Positions 1-8,498 of a stretch of DNA of 64,000 bases are shown in pieces. The first letter of the stretch is position 1, and every line of letters begins with the position of its first letter. Below the pieces are notes generated by a model. It was not told the DNA's origin. It made no database searches and saw nothing but the letters and a program-made list of their open reading frames with translations. Source of the stretch: an uncultured Dysgonomonas sp. (GTDB lineage Bacteria > Bacteroidota > Bacteroidia > Bacteroidales > Dysgonomonadaceae); contig CALKIV010000028.1 of the NCBI GenBank assembly GCA_937995835.1, positions 124,001 to 188,000 of the forward strand, in the 5' to 3' direction. Both the position numbers and the translations under genes were made by a program.

Positions 1-1221
1 CAAATTGGCAACTATGACTATCTGATGACTTACAGTCTATCGACGATATACGATGGTGTGGGCGGTGTAGGTCCTTCTCGACTGAATGTAAACGATCTGT
101 CGTGGGAAGAAACTTCGCAAGTCAACACAGGGCTTGACCTTTCTTTCTTCAAGAGCCGTTTGGTTATCACAGCTGACTATTATGACAAGTATACCAAAGA
201 CCTTTTGGCTCGTTATCAAGTGCCAAAAGAATGGGGATACGACTTTGTGATGAAAAATATTGGAGAAGTGAGAAATCGTGGATTCGAATTTGCTATCAGT
301 GGCGACATCATAAGATCGAAAGATTTTACATGGAACATGGCATTCAACATCTCTAAGAACACAACTAAAATAGAAAAACTGGCCGGTGGAGTTCCATACA
401 TCCAATCAGGACTTTGGAGAATGGAAGAAGGTGGCAAGATTGGTGACTTCTATGGCTACAAAGCTCTGAATGTGTTCCAATACAGCGAGTCTAATGCCTT
501 TACAGATGATTGGAAGCAATTGACTCCAGTATTCGAAAATGGAACATTCCAAAATCAATATCTCTTAAATGGTGAAGTATACACAGGTACTGTAAATCAA
601 AAGAAAATGCCTGACGGACGCCCATTTAGAGGTGGCGACATCAACTGGGAAGAAGCAGGAGAGCCTGATGGTGTGATCAACTCTGACGACCGAAAGGTGT
701 TAGGAAATGCTCAGCCAGACTTTACAGGAGGACTCAATACCAACTTCACTTATAAGAATTGGGGCTTATTCGTTTCCTTCTACTACTCTATTGGAGGCGA
801 TCTATACAACTTTGCTCGTCAAGATAGAAACTCATTCCGATTTACTGGAACTACTCCTGAACCGGAGGTGATCTACAACTTGTGGACAAAAGAAGGCGAT
901 GCGGCACTTTATCCTCGTCCATTCAATGATGAGTTTGACAATGCAAGACTTGGTCAAGGACACTCGTTCTATGTAGAAGATGGCTCGTTCTTGAAATTAA
1001 GAAATGTACGTTTGAGCTACGATGTGCCACAACAACTTCTAAATGTTTTGAAAATGAAAAGACTTGGACTTTATGCTTATATCAACAACGCATTGACATG
1101 GACAAAGTATAAAGGATATGACCCTGAATTCTCAAATAACTCGGCTCTAGAGATGGGTAGAGACAATAATAGATACCCTCGAAAAAGAGAGTTTGGAGTT
1201 GGTTTTACAATGAACTTTTAA
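1..1221 (+). CDS. SusC/RagA-family TonB-dependent outer-membrane transporter, C-terminal part
   Basis: The reading frame is open from base 1, so the gene begins before the window and only about the last 406 residues are present (the family usually has around 1000). It would form most of the 22-strand barrel that imports oligosaccharides under the SusD lid. The segment shows alternating aromatic beta-strand sequence, plug-distal SusC features such as 'GGDINWEE' and 'RKVLGNAQPDFTGG' (near residues 212-240), and the typical end 'RKREFGVGFTMNF' with a terminal Phe used for barrel insertion. SusD follows after 12 bases, as in nearly all such loci. Family assignment is firm; the imported glycan is unknown. 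Confidence 0.95.
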   Translation, partial: QIGNYDYLMTYSLSTIYDGVGGVGPSRLNVNDLSWEETSQVNTGLDLSFFKSRLVITADYYDKYTKDLLARYQVPKEWGYDFVMKNIGEVRNRGFEFAISGDIIRSKDFTWNMAFNISKNTTKIEKLAGGVPYIQSGLWRMEEGGKIGDFYGYKALNVFQYSESNAFTDDWKQLTPVFENGTFQNQYLLNGEVYTGTVNQKKMPDGRPFRGGDINWEEAGEPDGVINSDDRKVLGNAQPDFTGGLNTNFTYKNWGLFVSFYYSIGGDLYNFARQDRNSFRFTGTTPEPEVIYNLWTKEGDAALYPRPFNDEFDNARLGQGHSFYVEDGSFLKLRNVRLSYDVPQQLLNVLKMKRLGLYAYINNALTWTKYKGYDPEFSNNSALEMGRDNNRYPRKREFGVGFTMNF

Positions 1222-1233
1222 TACATAAGACTC

Positions 1234-2670
1234 ATGAAATTAAAATATAACATATATATCATAGGATTGATCTTGATGGGCTTGCTATCGTCGTGTAACA
1301 ACTTCTTAGACGAGCAACCATACAGTGAGATTCCAAAAGATCAGATGTGGAAAAACGCAAAAGATGCTAAATCGGGAGTAAATGAGATTTATGGTCTCTA
1401 TCGCTTGATGATGCGTGAAAACTATTGGTATTGGGGAGAATTCCGTAGCGACAACTTCTCTAAAGGAGCACCTAGTGCTACCGATCAGGATATTGTGATG
1501 ACTAACTCCATCACCTCTAATCACAGGGCTAGTTTGTGGACTTCTACCTACAAGGTAATCAATCAAGCAAATCTAGCGATCAAGTATATTCCCAACATCA
1601 ACATGCCGTCTGTCACCATTAAGAATGACTATTTAGGACAAGCATACGCCATGCGTGCTTTGGCTTACTTCCAAGCCGTTAGAGTTTGGGGCGATGTACC
1701 AGTATATACCAAACCTATTGAGAGCTTTGATGATGGAGAATACAAAGGACGTACACTCGCTGAAGATGTTTTGAGAGATTTAGTACTTGAAGATCTCAGA
1801 GCTGCTGAGACCTTGATTCTTAAATCAAACAAAGAGCGTAAACGCATCTCTCTATATGGTGTTTGGGCTATCATGGCAGATGTGTACATGTGGTTACATG
1901 AATATCAATTGGCAGAACAGGTGATCGATAAGATTGGACAAGATCCTAAGTTTATCGCCTTAGAGCCAAACATGGATAGCTGGCACACGATGCTTACTGT
2001 GGAACTAAACAACAAGGCTTCTGACGATAATTATCTTACGGACGACTATAGCAGCAAAGAACTGATCTTTGTTATCCACTACAATATGGCAGAAGTAGGA
2101 ACAGAGGGTTATAGCTACATGTATCGTTGGTTTACAGGATCAGGAAACAGAGTTGGTGTACTATCTGACCAATTTATGGATAAGCTAAACGCACGTGAAG
2201 GCGACCTACGTGCTCCTATCATTGCCATGGATTATCAAGATGCTTGGGAGATGAACAAATTTATCAACGGCGTGATCAGTACAACGCTAAACAAAACTTG
2301 TGAAGTGGCATATCCAGTATACAGATATTCTGATATGGTATTGCTTAAAGCAGAAGCTCTAGCGCGCCAAAGCAAAGGGGAAGAAGCCCTAGACATCGTT
2401 AGACAGATCAGGGCTCGTGCAGGACTAACAGAAACAAGACCTTTCGACAGTTTTAAAAACACCGATGAACTTGTTGACTACATCCTAGACGAAAGACAAA
2501 TCGAACTAGTGGGTGAAGGTAAAAGATGGTATGATCTAGTGCGAACCAACACATGGGAAAAAGCTCTAAAAGACGTCAACGGAATGAGCGACCCTCGAAA
2601 GGTTCTATACCCTATTCATCACTCGCATGTGGATGAAAACGAGAATGTGAAGCAAAACCCAGGTTATTAA
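1234..2670 (+). CDS. SusD/RagB-family nutrient-binding outer-membrane lipoprotein
   Basis: A 478-residue lipoprotein that would cap the SusC-like transporter and bind the glycan at the cell surface. It has a signal peptide with lipobox LSSC (Cys21), followed by 'NNFLDEQPYSEIPKDQMW', the usual SusD N-terminus. TPR-like helices follow ('AYAMRALAYFQAVRVWGDVPVYT' type region near residues 135-160), then the C-terminal 'DERQIELVGEGKRWYDLVR' signature near residues 420-440. The length is a little below the usual 500-600. It sits 12 bases after SusC and 19 bases before the fasciclin gene, so it is almost certainly in the same transcript. Confidence 0.96.
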   Translation: MKLKYNIYIIGLILMGLLSSCNNFLDEQPYSEIPKDQMWKNAKDAKSGVNEIYGLYRLMMRENYWYWGEFRSDNFSKGAPSATDQDIVMTNSITSNHRASLWTSTYKVINQANLAIKYIPNINMPSVTIKNDYLGQAYAMRALAYFQAVRVWGDVPVYTKPIESFDDGEYKGRTLAEDVLRDLVLEDLRAAETLILKSNKERKRISLYGVWAIMADVYMWLHEYQLAEQVIDKIGQDPKFIALEPNMDSWHTMLTVELNNKASDDNYLTDDYSSKELIFVIHYNMAEVGTEGYSYMYRWFTGSGNRVGVLSDQFMDKLNAREGDLRAPIIAMDYQDAWEMNKFINGVISTTLNKTCEVAYPVYRYSDMVLLKAEALARQSKGEEALDIVRQIRARAGLTETRPFDSFKNTDELVDYILDERQIELVGEGKRWYDLVRTNTWEKALKDVNGMSDPRKVLYPIHHSHVDENENVKQNPGY

Positions 2671-2689
2671 TCTCAGAAACAAACAAGGA

Positions 2690-3307
2690 ATGAAAACAAT
2701 ATATAAATCAAAACTTAAGAAACTAGCCGCATCACTTTTGGCTATATGTTTTGTCTTGTCTTCTTGCCAACTACAGTCTGACCACGACTATGTGTCGGAG
2801 ACAATAGACCCACATGTGGACATGACAGCATGGGAGTTTATAAATAGTCGTCCGGATGTATTCTCTAGATTGGTAGAAGTACTTGAATATACAGGGCTTG
2901 ATAGATACTATAAGCAAACAGAAGTAGAATATACTTTTCTAACACTTAATAATGCAGGCATAAAAGCCTATAATGACAATGTAGAAACAGGAAAAAAGCT
3001 TGAAGATTGGGACAAAGTAGCCCTTACCAAAATGTTGAAATATCACATTGTAGAAGGCAACTATAACTCATATGAGTTTCTACCTGTGGAGCCCATCTTT
3101 GTTGTCAACCTATTGAGAGGTGAAGAAAAAGGCTTGATGACCATGATGGTGAGAAAAAGCCCTTGGCAACAAAATGTTGGAAAGATTGTGATCAACGAAG
3201 AAGGATCTAATGGCACTTCTCCTACTCGCCAATCTGTTACTACAAATATTATGCCTACCAATGGTGTGATACATGTATTTGAGAATTATTGCTTCTACAA
3301 ACAATGA
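2690..3307 (+). CDS. Fasciclin (FAS1)-domain lipoprotein of the PUL
   Basis: A 205-residue lipoprotein (lipobox LSSC, Cys26) with one FAS1-like domain over about residues 45-205. The visible FAS1 hallmarks are a 'YTFLTLNNAGIKAYN' segment (equivalent to the TVFAPTN block), the 'LKYHIVEGNY' H-box, and the closing 'NGVIHVFENY' block. FAS1 domains mediate adhesion or carbohydrate contact in other proteins. Placement straight after SusD suggests a surface accessory protein that helps hold the glycan, replacing the usual SusE/SusF-type protein. Its stop overlaps the next start (ATGA at 3304-3307), so the two are probably translationally coupled. The family call is good; the ligand is inference. Confidence 0.8.
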   Translation: MKTIYKSKLKKLAASLLAICFVLSSCQLQSDHDYVSETIDPHVDMTAWEFINSRPDVFSRLVEVLEYTGLDRYYKQTEVEYTFLTLNNAGIKAYNDNVETGKKLEDWDKVALTKMLKYHIVEGNYNSYEFLPVEPIFVVNLLRGEEKGLMTMMVRKSPWQQNVGKIVINEEGSNGTSPTRQSVTTNIMPTNGVIHVFENYCFYKQ

Positions 3308-4851
3308 TAAACAAACGAATGATGAACATGAAAAATATTTTTATATTCCTAAGTTTATTCTTTTTCCTATTCTCTTGTAGTAGCGATAAAGATTTCTTAG
3401 ACACTGCGGGCACACAAGCCCCTAGAGTTAAATACTCGCTTGATGTCTTGACAGCTGACCTCAACAAGATCGACAATCTTCCTGTTACAGGAGTTGTTAC
3501 CTCGCAACTAGGTCTTGCCTCTGTGGACATGTATATTATCGATGGCGAAGCAGATGAATATTTGAGAACTGAAACTCAGTTTTTCAACAAAAAATCTTAC
3601 TCTTTGGCTGAAAAGATAACATACAAAGACTCTTATAAAGGTTTTGTTGTTGAGGCTAGAGACTTGGCTGGACGAATTACCTTAGATACTTTAAAGTTTG
3701 AATTCATCACGGTGAAAGATGCACCGAAAATTGTTTTCGAACCTGAAAAGATCGAGTATGACGAAACAAATCCTACTCCGATGCCAAATACTAAATTCAC
3801 AGTTACATCTACAGCTGGTATCAAAACCATTGAGATGTCACTCATGACAGCTAGTGGGGCAACACAATTTGGAGAGCCACTTGACTTTACTAGTTCTCCT
3901 CGCCCAGAATTCACCTTCGAGGAAGCAATCGTTTATAACGAAGACAGCAGAGGCTTTAGAGTAAAAGCAACTGACATTTATGATCAGGTGACTTATGCAA
4001 CTATGATTGTAGAATACAAATCAGTGCCACCTCCAGTGTTGACTATCGAGCAAACTTATCTTCACTCATTGAATGCAAATGGTGTATCTCTTCCGATGCA
4101 TATTACTTCCGTTGCAGGTGTAAAATCTGTAGAAATTTTCAAAACTGAAGAAGGAGTAGAAACATCTGTTCTATTGACAAAATACAATGGAGAGAATGAA
4201 CTAAATATCACTCCTAAGTTTGACTTAACAGATAAGACAACTGAAATAAGAGTGCTTGTAACAGATCAAACATTGGCTCAGCGAACAGACTCGAAGAAGA
4301 TAAAAGCAATCATTGGTCTAGACTTTATAGACAGAGCAGAAGTAGGCAGCCAAGTATATGCTGCAGGATTAGACAAGGTGGCATCTTTGTTCTCCCTGAA
4401 GGATATGAAAACCTATACTGTTGATGAAATTTTGACAGGGGTTCAATCAGAACAAAATGTTGACTTCAAGTTCTATCTATTTGGTGGACAATCCATTCCT
4501 CGAATCTACTCAATAGATGGAGGAAATAACACAAAATCCAATGAGTATAAAGGTAGCAAAGGAAACGTATCGGATTTTGTAAATCCTACCAAAACGAGAT
4601 TCCTTAAACTCTCTGGCTTTGATTTTGAGAATGCAACAGCTGACAAGATTAGAACGACTATAATCCCTGGTCAAGTCACACTGAATCAAATCAATCCAAT
4701 AGCGCCTAATGATGTAATTGCATTTATCACAAAAAACTCAACCTCTGGGGAAGACAGAATTGGAGTGATTAAATTCGTCAAACTAAATCTTACAAATACG
4801 AATAATAAGGTTCAAGGCATCTTCACTATTTCTGTAAAAATGCTCCCTTAA
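3304..4851 (+). CDS. Surface lipoprotein with three Ig-like repeats, SusE-position glycan-binding candidate
   Basis: About 515 residues. The start at 3304 is chosen because its ATG overlaps the upstream TGA; ATGs at 3319, 3322 and 3328 are also possible, and an in-frame ATG at 3289 lies inside the previous gene. The signal peptide ends in a lipobox at LFSC (Cys25). Three tandem beta-sandwich units end alike: 'KGFVVEARDLAGRITLDTLKF', 'RGFRVKATDIYDQVTYATMI' and 'TEIRVLVTDQTLAQRTDSKK'. A C-terminal domain of about 180 residues follows. No enzyme motif is visible. Position, lipidation and Ig-like spacers match surface glycan-binding proteins of PULs, with the binding module likely at the C-terminus. 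I do not recognise a named family, so the function is inferred from context. Confidence 0.7.
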   Translation: MINKRMMNMKNIFIFLSLFFFLFSCSSDKDFLDTAGTQAPRVKYSLDVLTADLNKIDNLPVTGVVTSQLGLASVDMYIIDGEADEYLRTETQFFNKKSYSLAEKITYKDSYKGFVVEARDLAGRITLDTLKFEFITVKDAPKIVFEPEKIEYDETNPTPMPNTKFTVTSTAGIKTIEMSLMTASGATQFGEPLDFTSSPRPEFTFEEAIVYNEDSRGFRVKATDIYDQVTYATMIVEYKSVPPPVLTIEQTYLHSLNANGVSLPMHITSVAGVKSVEIFKTEEGVETSVLLTKYNGENELNITPKFDLTDKTTEIRVLVTDQTLAQRTDSKKIKAIIGLDFIDRAEVGSQVYAAGLDKVASLFSLKDMKTYTVDEILTGVQSEQNVDFKFYLFGGQSIPRIYSIDGGNNTKSNEYKGSKGNVSDFVNPTKTRFLKLSGFDFENATADKIRTTIIPGQVTLNQINPIAPNDVIAFITKNSTSGEDRIGVIKFVKLNLTNTNNKVQGIFTISVKMLP

Positions 4852-4888
4852 AAATTAAATTTGATTACCAATAAGCAATCGCTATACA

Positions 4889-4930
4889 CTATCTCCCAGA
4901 AGTTTCATTCTTACTTCTGGGGATAGTTTT
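4889..4930 (+). terminator. Hairpin inside the PUL, possible attenuator or terminator
   Basis: The inverted repeat 4889-4903 / 4913-4926 pairs over 14 bp with one bulged base and an 8-9 base loop, followed by TTTT. It lies between the binding-protein genes and the glycosidase genes, so it could lower expression of the downstream enzymes relative to SusCD or protect the upstream mRNA 3' end. Confidence 0.55.
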
Positions 4931-4961
4931 ATAAAGCCTTTGTTTTGATAAAATAATAGCA

Positions 4962-7565
4962 ATGAAAAAAAGACATTATTTACTGCTACTACTGGCAACG
5001 CTCCCTCTACTAGGAGGCTTTGCCCAAAATGGCAAAAAAGTATATGCAGACTACCATGGCGTTCGCACCACTAGAGTAATGGAAGGCGAATTTGGCAACT
5101 GGCGATACATCTCTAACACATCTGGAAGTGCCAACGGACCAAAAAGACTGGCATACAATCCTGACCTGATCTTAGAAAATGGTAGAGAAAATATTGCAGC
5201 TGCAAACTATCCTGAAGTTGGCATGCAATCGCAATTAGACCCTGCATACATCGAGTATGAAATTCTATCGGCGAAGGTGGCAAAAATCGACGGTTTCTGG
5301 ATAGAATGGGGATATGTAGACCACTCCTCTAACGACTTGCTGAAAGCAATGCAACCCATTGCCGAAAAATTCAAATTCGAAATTGGGGTAAATATTTGTG
5401 ACGCATGGCTTTTCAACAATAATTGGATCACTCAAGTGAAACCTGAGATTGTAACACATGAGCAAAAACGTACTTACTTTAAAGACAATATTCAATATCT
5501 TTTAGACAATGTACTGACCGGACCAACAGCCCCTCGTGTAAACGGAAAACCTGTGGTATATCTGTTTGGTACAGGAATGAAAGCTGATGATCTAAAATGG
5601 TTGAAGCAACAAACATACACCTATCCAGAAGGAACTCCTTTTCCTGAAATTCTATTAAGGACTGCACCCAAAGGAAGTATAACAGGAGGAAAATATGTAC
5701 CGGGATCACCCCTAGCAGAAGCTAACAAATGGGCAGGTACAGGCATCATCCCTACTCCATGGATTCCTGAAAGAGTGAGAAAAGGAACACCTACTTCGGC
5801 ATTCCCTACCTACGACTTCTATGCTGTAACATCGGATGTAGAACTATATCAAGGAAAATTCAATGAAGAAATTTGGAGTAGCAATGCTTATGCTGTACGC
5901 AGTGCCGTAGCTGTTCCGGGAATGGATAACATTGGTTGTGGAAACTGGAGCGATAAGAATGCTAAATTTCACATGATCAACCGAAATGGAGGAAAAACCT
6001 ATAAGGCAATGTGGGACTATAACCTTGCCAACAAAGATAAGCTAGACATGATCTATCTAATCTCTTGGTCAGACTACACTGAAGGGCACGAAATAGCACC
6101 AACCGTGGAGAACAAAGATCGTGAATTGCGTACAACTCTTGAGAATGCTGCCAAATTTAAAAATGAAACAGCAGACAATGCAGGTATGGGACAGCCTTTT
6201 AGATTGTTTAAGGCTAGAAAAAAACTGGACTTTTTGCTAGAACTAGAATTCGAAGTAGCAGCTCAACAAGCTAAATTGGATGTTATTGCCAAAAACATTG
6301 CAGAAGCAAAATATAAGGATGCAGAAAAGACTCTTGCCGAGGTAGAAGCTTTCATCGCAAAACAAGAAGAGCGAGTTGTAAAACATGAAATCAAAGTAGC
6401 TTCTAGCGACTTGAAGATTGCTGGTGGAACATACAACGAAGCTGACAAAACATACACCCTTACTGGTGGTCGTTTCGGACTTGGCCTTCCACAAGAGGTA
6501 AGAGATCAGCTGAAAGAAGGTACTTATGAAGGTTATATGCTATTCGAATTCTTTGATGATCTGACTTCAGACATCAACATCACGCATAAAACCAAAAAAG
6601 AACCGACTAAAACTTTCAAGGCAACAGCTCAATTAAAACAATTTGCTGAGAAAAAATGGAACAAAGCTAAAATAAGAATTCATAAAGCTATCACCGAGCT
6701 AGATGGAACAGAGTGGCTAACCGAAAAAGCTGACTTCTCTATCTATGCACGCACTAAAATCAAGGATATTTCTTTCGAATTTGATCACTTTGTAGCTACA
6801 GATGAAGTTATAGACACGTCAGTCAAGTCACTAACCATCAATGGTGAACCACACAACGATCTTTCCATTCCTTACGAAGTTTCATGTGACTGGAAAGAAG
6901 ACAATCTTCTCATTTCAGTGGAAGCACCAGAAGGAGCAACTGTGGAAGGAGGCAATGATATAAAAGTTTTCTTACCCAATGGAGTTGGATCCAAAACTGT
7001 AGAGTTTACCATAATAGGGTCGGATGACAAGACCAAAGAGAAACATCAGTTGACAATTTCCAAACCACAATTCAAGTTCAACGAAGTGGTAGTTCAAAAG
7101 TGGAACAACGCATTTATTATCAACAATAATCTCTTCACCAATGGAGGCTACAAGTTCTCTTCATATCGTTGGTTCGAAGATGCTAGAGAAATAGGAACAG
7201 GGCAAGTATATACAACCCAAGAAGGTTTCAAAAGCGATGCTCAATACTCTGTGGAGCTAACAACCACTGACGGAAGAATCATCAAGGTATGTCCATCCAA
7301 ACCTATCATTATGAAGGGTGGAATATTCATCTACCCTAACCCAGTAGCATCTGGAGATAACTTTAACATCCAAGCAGAGCTTCCAGAAGGATATAACATC
7401 CAAGATATGGCAGTAGAAGTTTACAACTCTGTTGGTGCATTAGTTATCAATCAAAAGCTGACAGGAGAAACGACCTCAATTCCTGCACCAAGAACCAGTG
7501 GTTTCTATGCAGTAAAGGTATTTGGTAAAGACCTGAAGAAAGAGTTTAAGTTAATAGTAAGATAA
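4962..7565 (+). CDS. GH71/GH99-like secreted glycoside hydrolase with T9SS C-terminal sorting domain
   Basis: An 867-residue predicted extracellular enzyme. A signal peptide ends near 'LGGFAQ' (residue 22). A (beta/alpha)8-type domain covers about residues 25-400: 'ILSAKVAKIDGFWIEWG' is the strand-helix block seen in GH71/GH99 enzymes, and 'SWSDYTEGHEI' holds candidate catalytic Asp371 and Glu374 in the DYxE arrangement (compare NDYGES in GH71 and NEWxEG in GH99). A coiled segment (about 410-480) and a beta-domain to about residue 615 follow, all shared with the paralogue at 8499. Unique to this copy are about 250 further residues with an Ig-like part and a type-A T9SS sorting domain from about residue 787 ('FIYPNPVASGD' ... 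'FYAVKVFGK'). It should be exported to the surface. An alpha-1,3-glucanase-like role is possible but unproven. Confidence 0.75.
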   Translation: MKKRHYLLLLLATLPLLGGFAQNGKKVYADYHGVRTTRVMEGEFGNWRYISNTSGSANGPKRLAYNPDLILENGRENIAAANYPEVGMQSQLDPAYIEYEILSAKVAKIDGFWIEWGYVDHSSNDLLKAMQPIAEKFKFEIGVNICDAWLFNNNWITQVKPEIVTHEQKRTYFKDNIQYLLDNVLTGPTAPRVNGKPVVYLFGTGMKADDLKWLKQQTYTYPEGTPFPEILLRTAPKGSITGGKYVPGSPLAEANKWAGTGIIPTPWIPERVRKGTPTSAFPTYDFYAVTSDVELYQGKFNEEIWSSNAYAVRSAVAVPGMDNIGCGNWSDKNAKFHMINRNGGKTYKAMWDYNLANKDKLDMIYLISWSDYTEGHEIAPTVENKDRELRTTLENAAKFKNETADNAGMGQPFRLFKARKKLDFLLELEFEVAAQQAKLDVIAKNIAEAKYKDAEKTLAEVEAFIAKQEERVVKHEIKVASSDLKIAGGTYNEADKTYTLTGGRFGLGLPQEVRDQLKEGTYEGYMLFEFFDDLTSDINITHKTKKEPTKTFKATAQLKQFAEKKWNKAKIRIHKAITELDGTEWLTEKADFSIYARTKIKDISFEFDHFVATDEVIDTSVKSLTINGEPHNDLSIPYEVSCDWKEDNLLISVEAPEGATVEGGNDIKVFLPNGVGSKTVEFTIIGSDDKTKEKHQLTISKPQFKFNEVVVQKWNNAFIINNNLFTNGGYKFSSYRWFEDAREIGTGQVYTTQEGFKSDAQYSVELTTTDGRIIKVCPSKPIIMKGGIFIYPNPVASGDNFNIQAELPEGYNIQDMAVEVYNSVGALVINQKLTGETTSIPAPRTSGFYAVKVFGKDLKKEFKLIVR

Positions 7566-7575
7566 AACTTTTTGT

Positions 7576-8472
7576 ATGAAAACAATATCATTAAAATATA
7601 TCCTGCTCATCGTGTCTACGCTTTTCAGCGTAGGCATGTTGGCGCAGCAGAAACACGAAGTATCAGTCTATGGCATGGGAGGATTCTCAATGCTAAATGC
7701 AGAATTCAATACTCCTTTTTCTATCAAAGATAAAGGAAGCTTTGGAGGAGGGCTAGGAGCACACTATGCTTATAACCTGAATGAAAAATTCGCTATCCTT
7801 TCGGGACTTGAGCTTCAACTCAACAAATCGAAAATAGAAGCTAACGAAATCAATGGCAACTATATGATCGAAGACTATCTACATGGCGATCAAGCAAGAT
7901 TCGATTACAAAGTTTCTAACTATAGCGAAGACATCAAATATAGCTACCTCAACATCCCTATCATGGTGCGCTACACCCATGGCCTATCAGAAAAAGTTGG
8001 CTTGTATGCTAGTGCTGGTGCTAAGATTGGTTTCAACGTAAAAGCTACTTATGACAATAGCTTTGGCAAGATGGCAACCTCTGCCACTTATGGCTCATTG
8101 GGAAATGGAGAAGAAGATCCTGTGATCAATGACTTGCCCAATTTAGGTTTCGGAGTATACGAAAACGGGAGCTCCGATGGCGATGTTAGCAAGAAAACAG
8201 CTATCAGTTCGGCAATAGAATTGGGAATGAAATATAAAGTTCGCGAGAACAGAGCTTTATATGTAGGGATGTATTTCGACTACACGCTTAATAATGTGTG
8301 GGAACAAGGTGATCAGCTATTTGTAGAATATAACCAGCACAACCCATCGAAAGTGGGAAATGGTAGCATCGCTGGATCTTACAACAAGGATAAAAATGAA
8401 ACGACAATAATGACACGAAGCTTTAGACCAATGCATGTGGGGCTAAAAGTGCAACTGTCATTCAGTCTATAA
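7576..8472 (+). CDS. Outer-membrane beta-barrel protein (OMP_b-brl type)
   Basis: A 298-residue protein with a cleavable signal peptide ending at 'GMLAQ' (residue 24). Amphipathic strands with Gly/aromatic patterns follow ('GSFGGGLGAHYAYNLN', 'YSYLNIPIMVRYTHG', 'VGLYASAGAKIGF', 'ALYVGMYFDYTLNN'), typical of small 8-10-stranded barrels in Bacteroidetes. It ends 'LKVQLSFSL', a usual barrel terminus. It is 10 bases after one GH71/GH99-like gene and 26 before the other, so it is part of the PUL transcript. It is not a SusC homologue and its role (diffusion pore, anchor or structural barrel) is unknown. Confidence 0.75.
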   Translation: MKTISLKYILLIVSTLFSVGMLAQQKHEVSVYGMGGFSMLNAEFNTPFSIKDKGSFGGGLGAHYAYNLNEKFAILSGLELQLNKSKIEANEINGNYMIEDYLHGDQARFDYKVSNYSEDIKYSYLNIPIMVRYTHGLSEKVGLYASAGAKIGFNVKATYDNSFGKMATSATYGSLGNGEEDPVINDLPNLGFGVYENGSSDGDVSKKTAISSAIELGMKYKVRENRALYVGMYFDYTLNNVWEQGDQLFVEYNQHNPSKVGNGSIAGSYNKDKNETTIMTRSFRPMHVGLKVQLSFSL

Positions 8473-8498
8473 GTGGGAAATAAAAAGGTTAAAATTAG

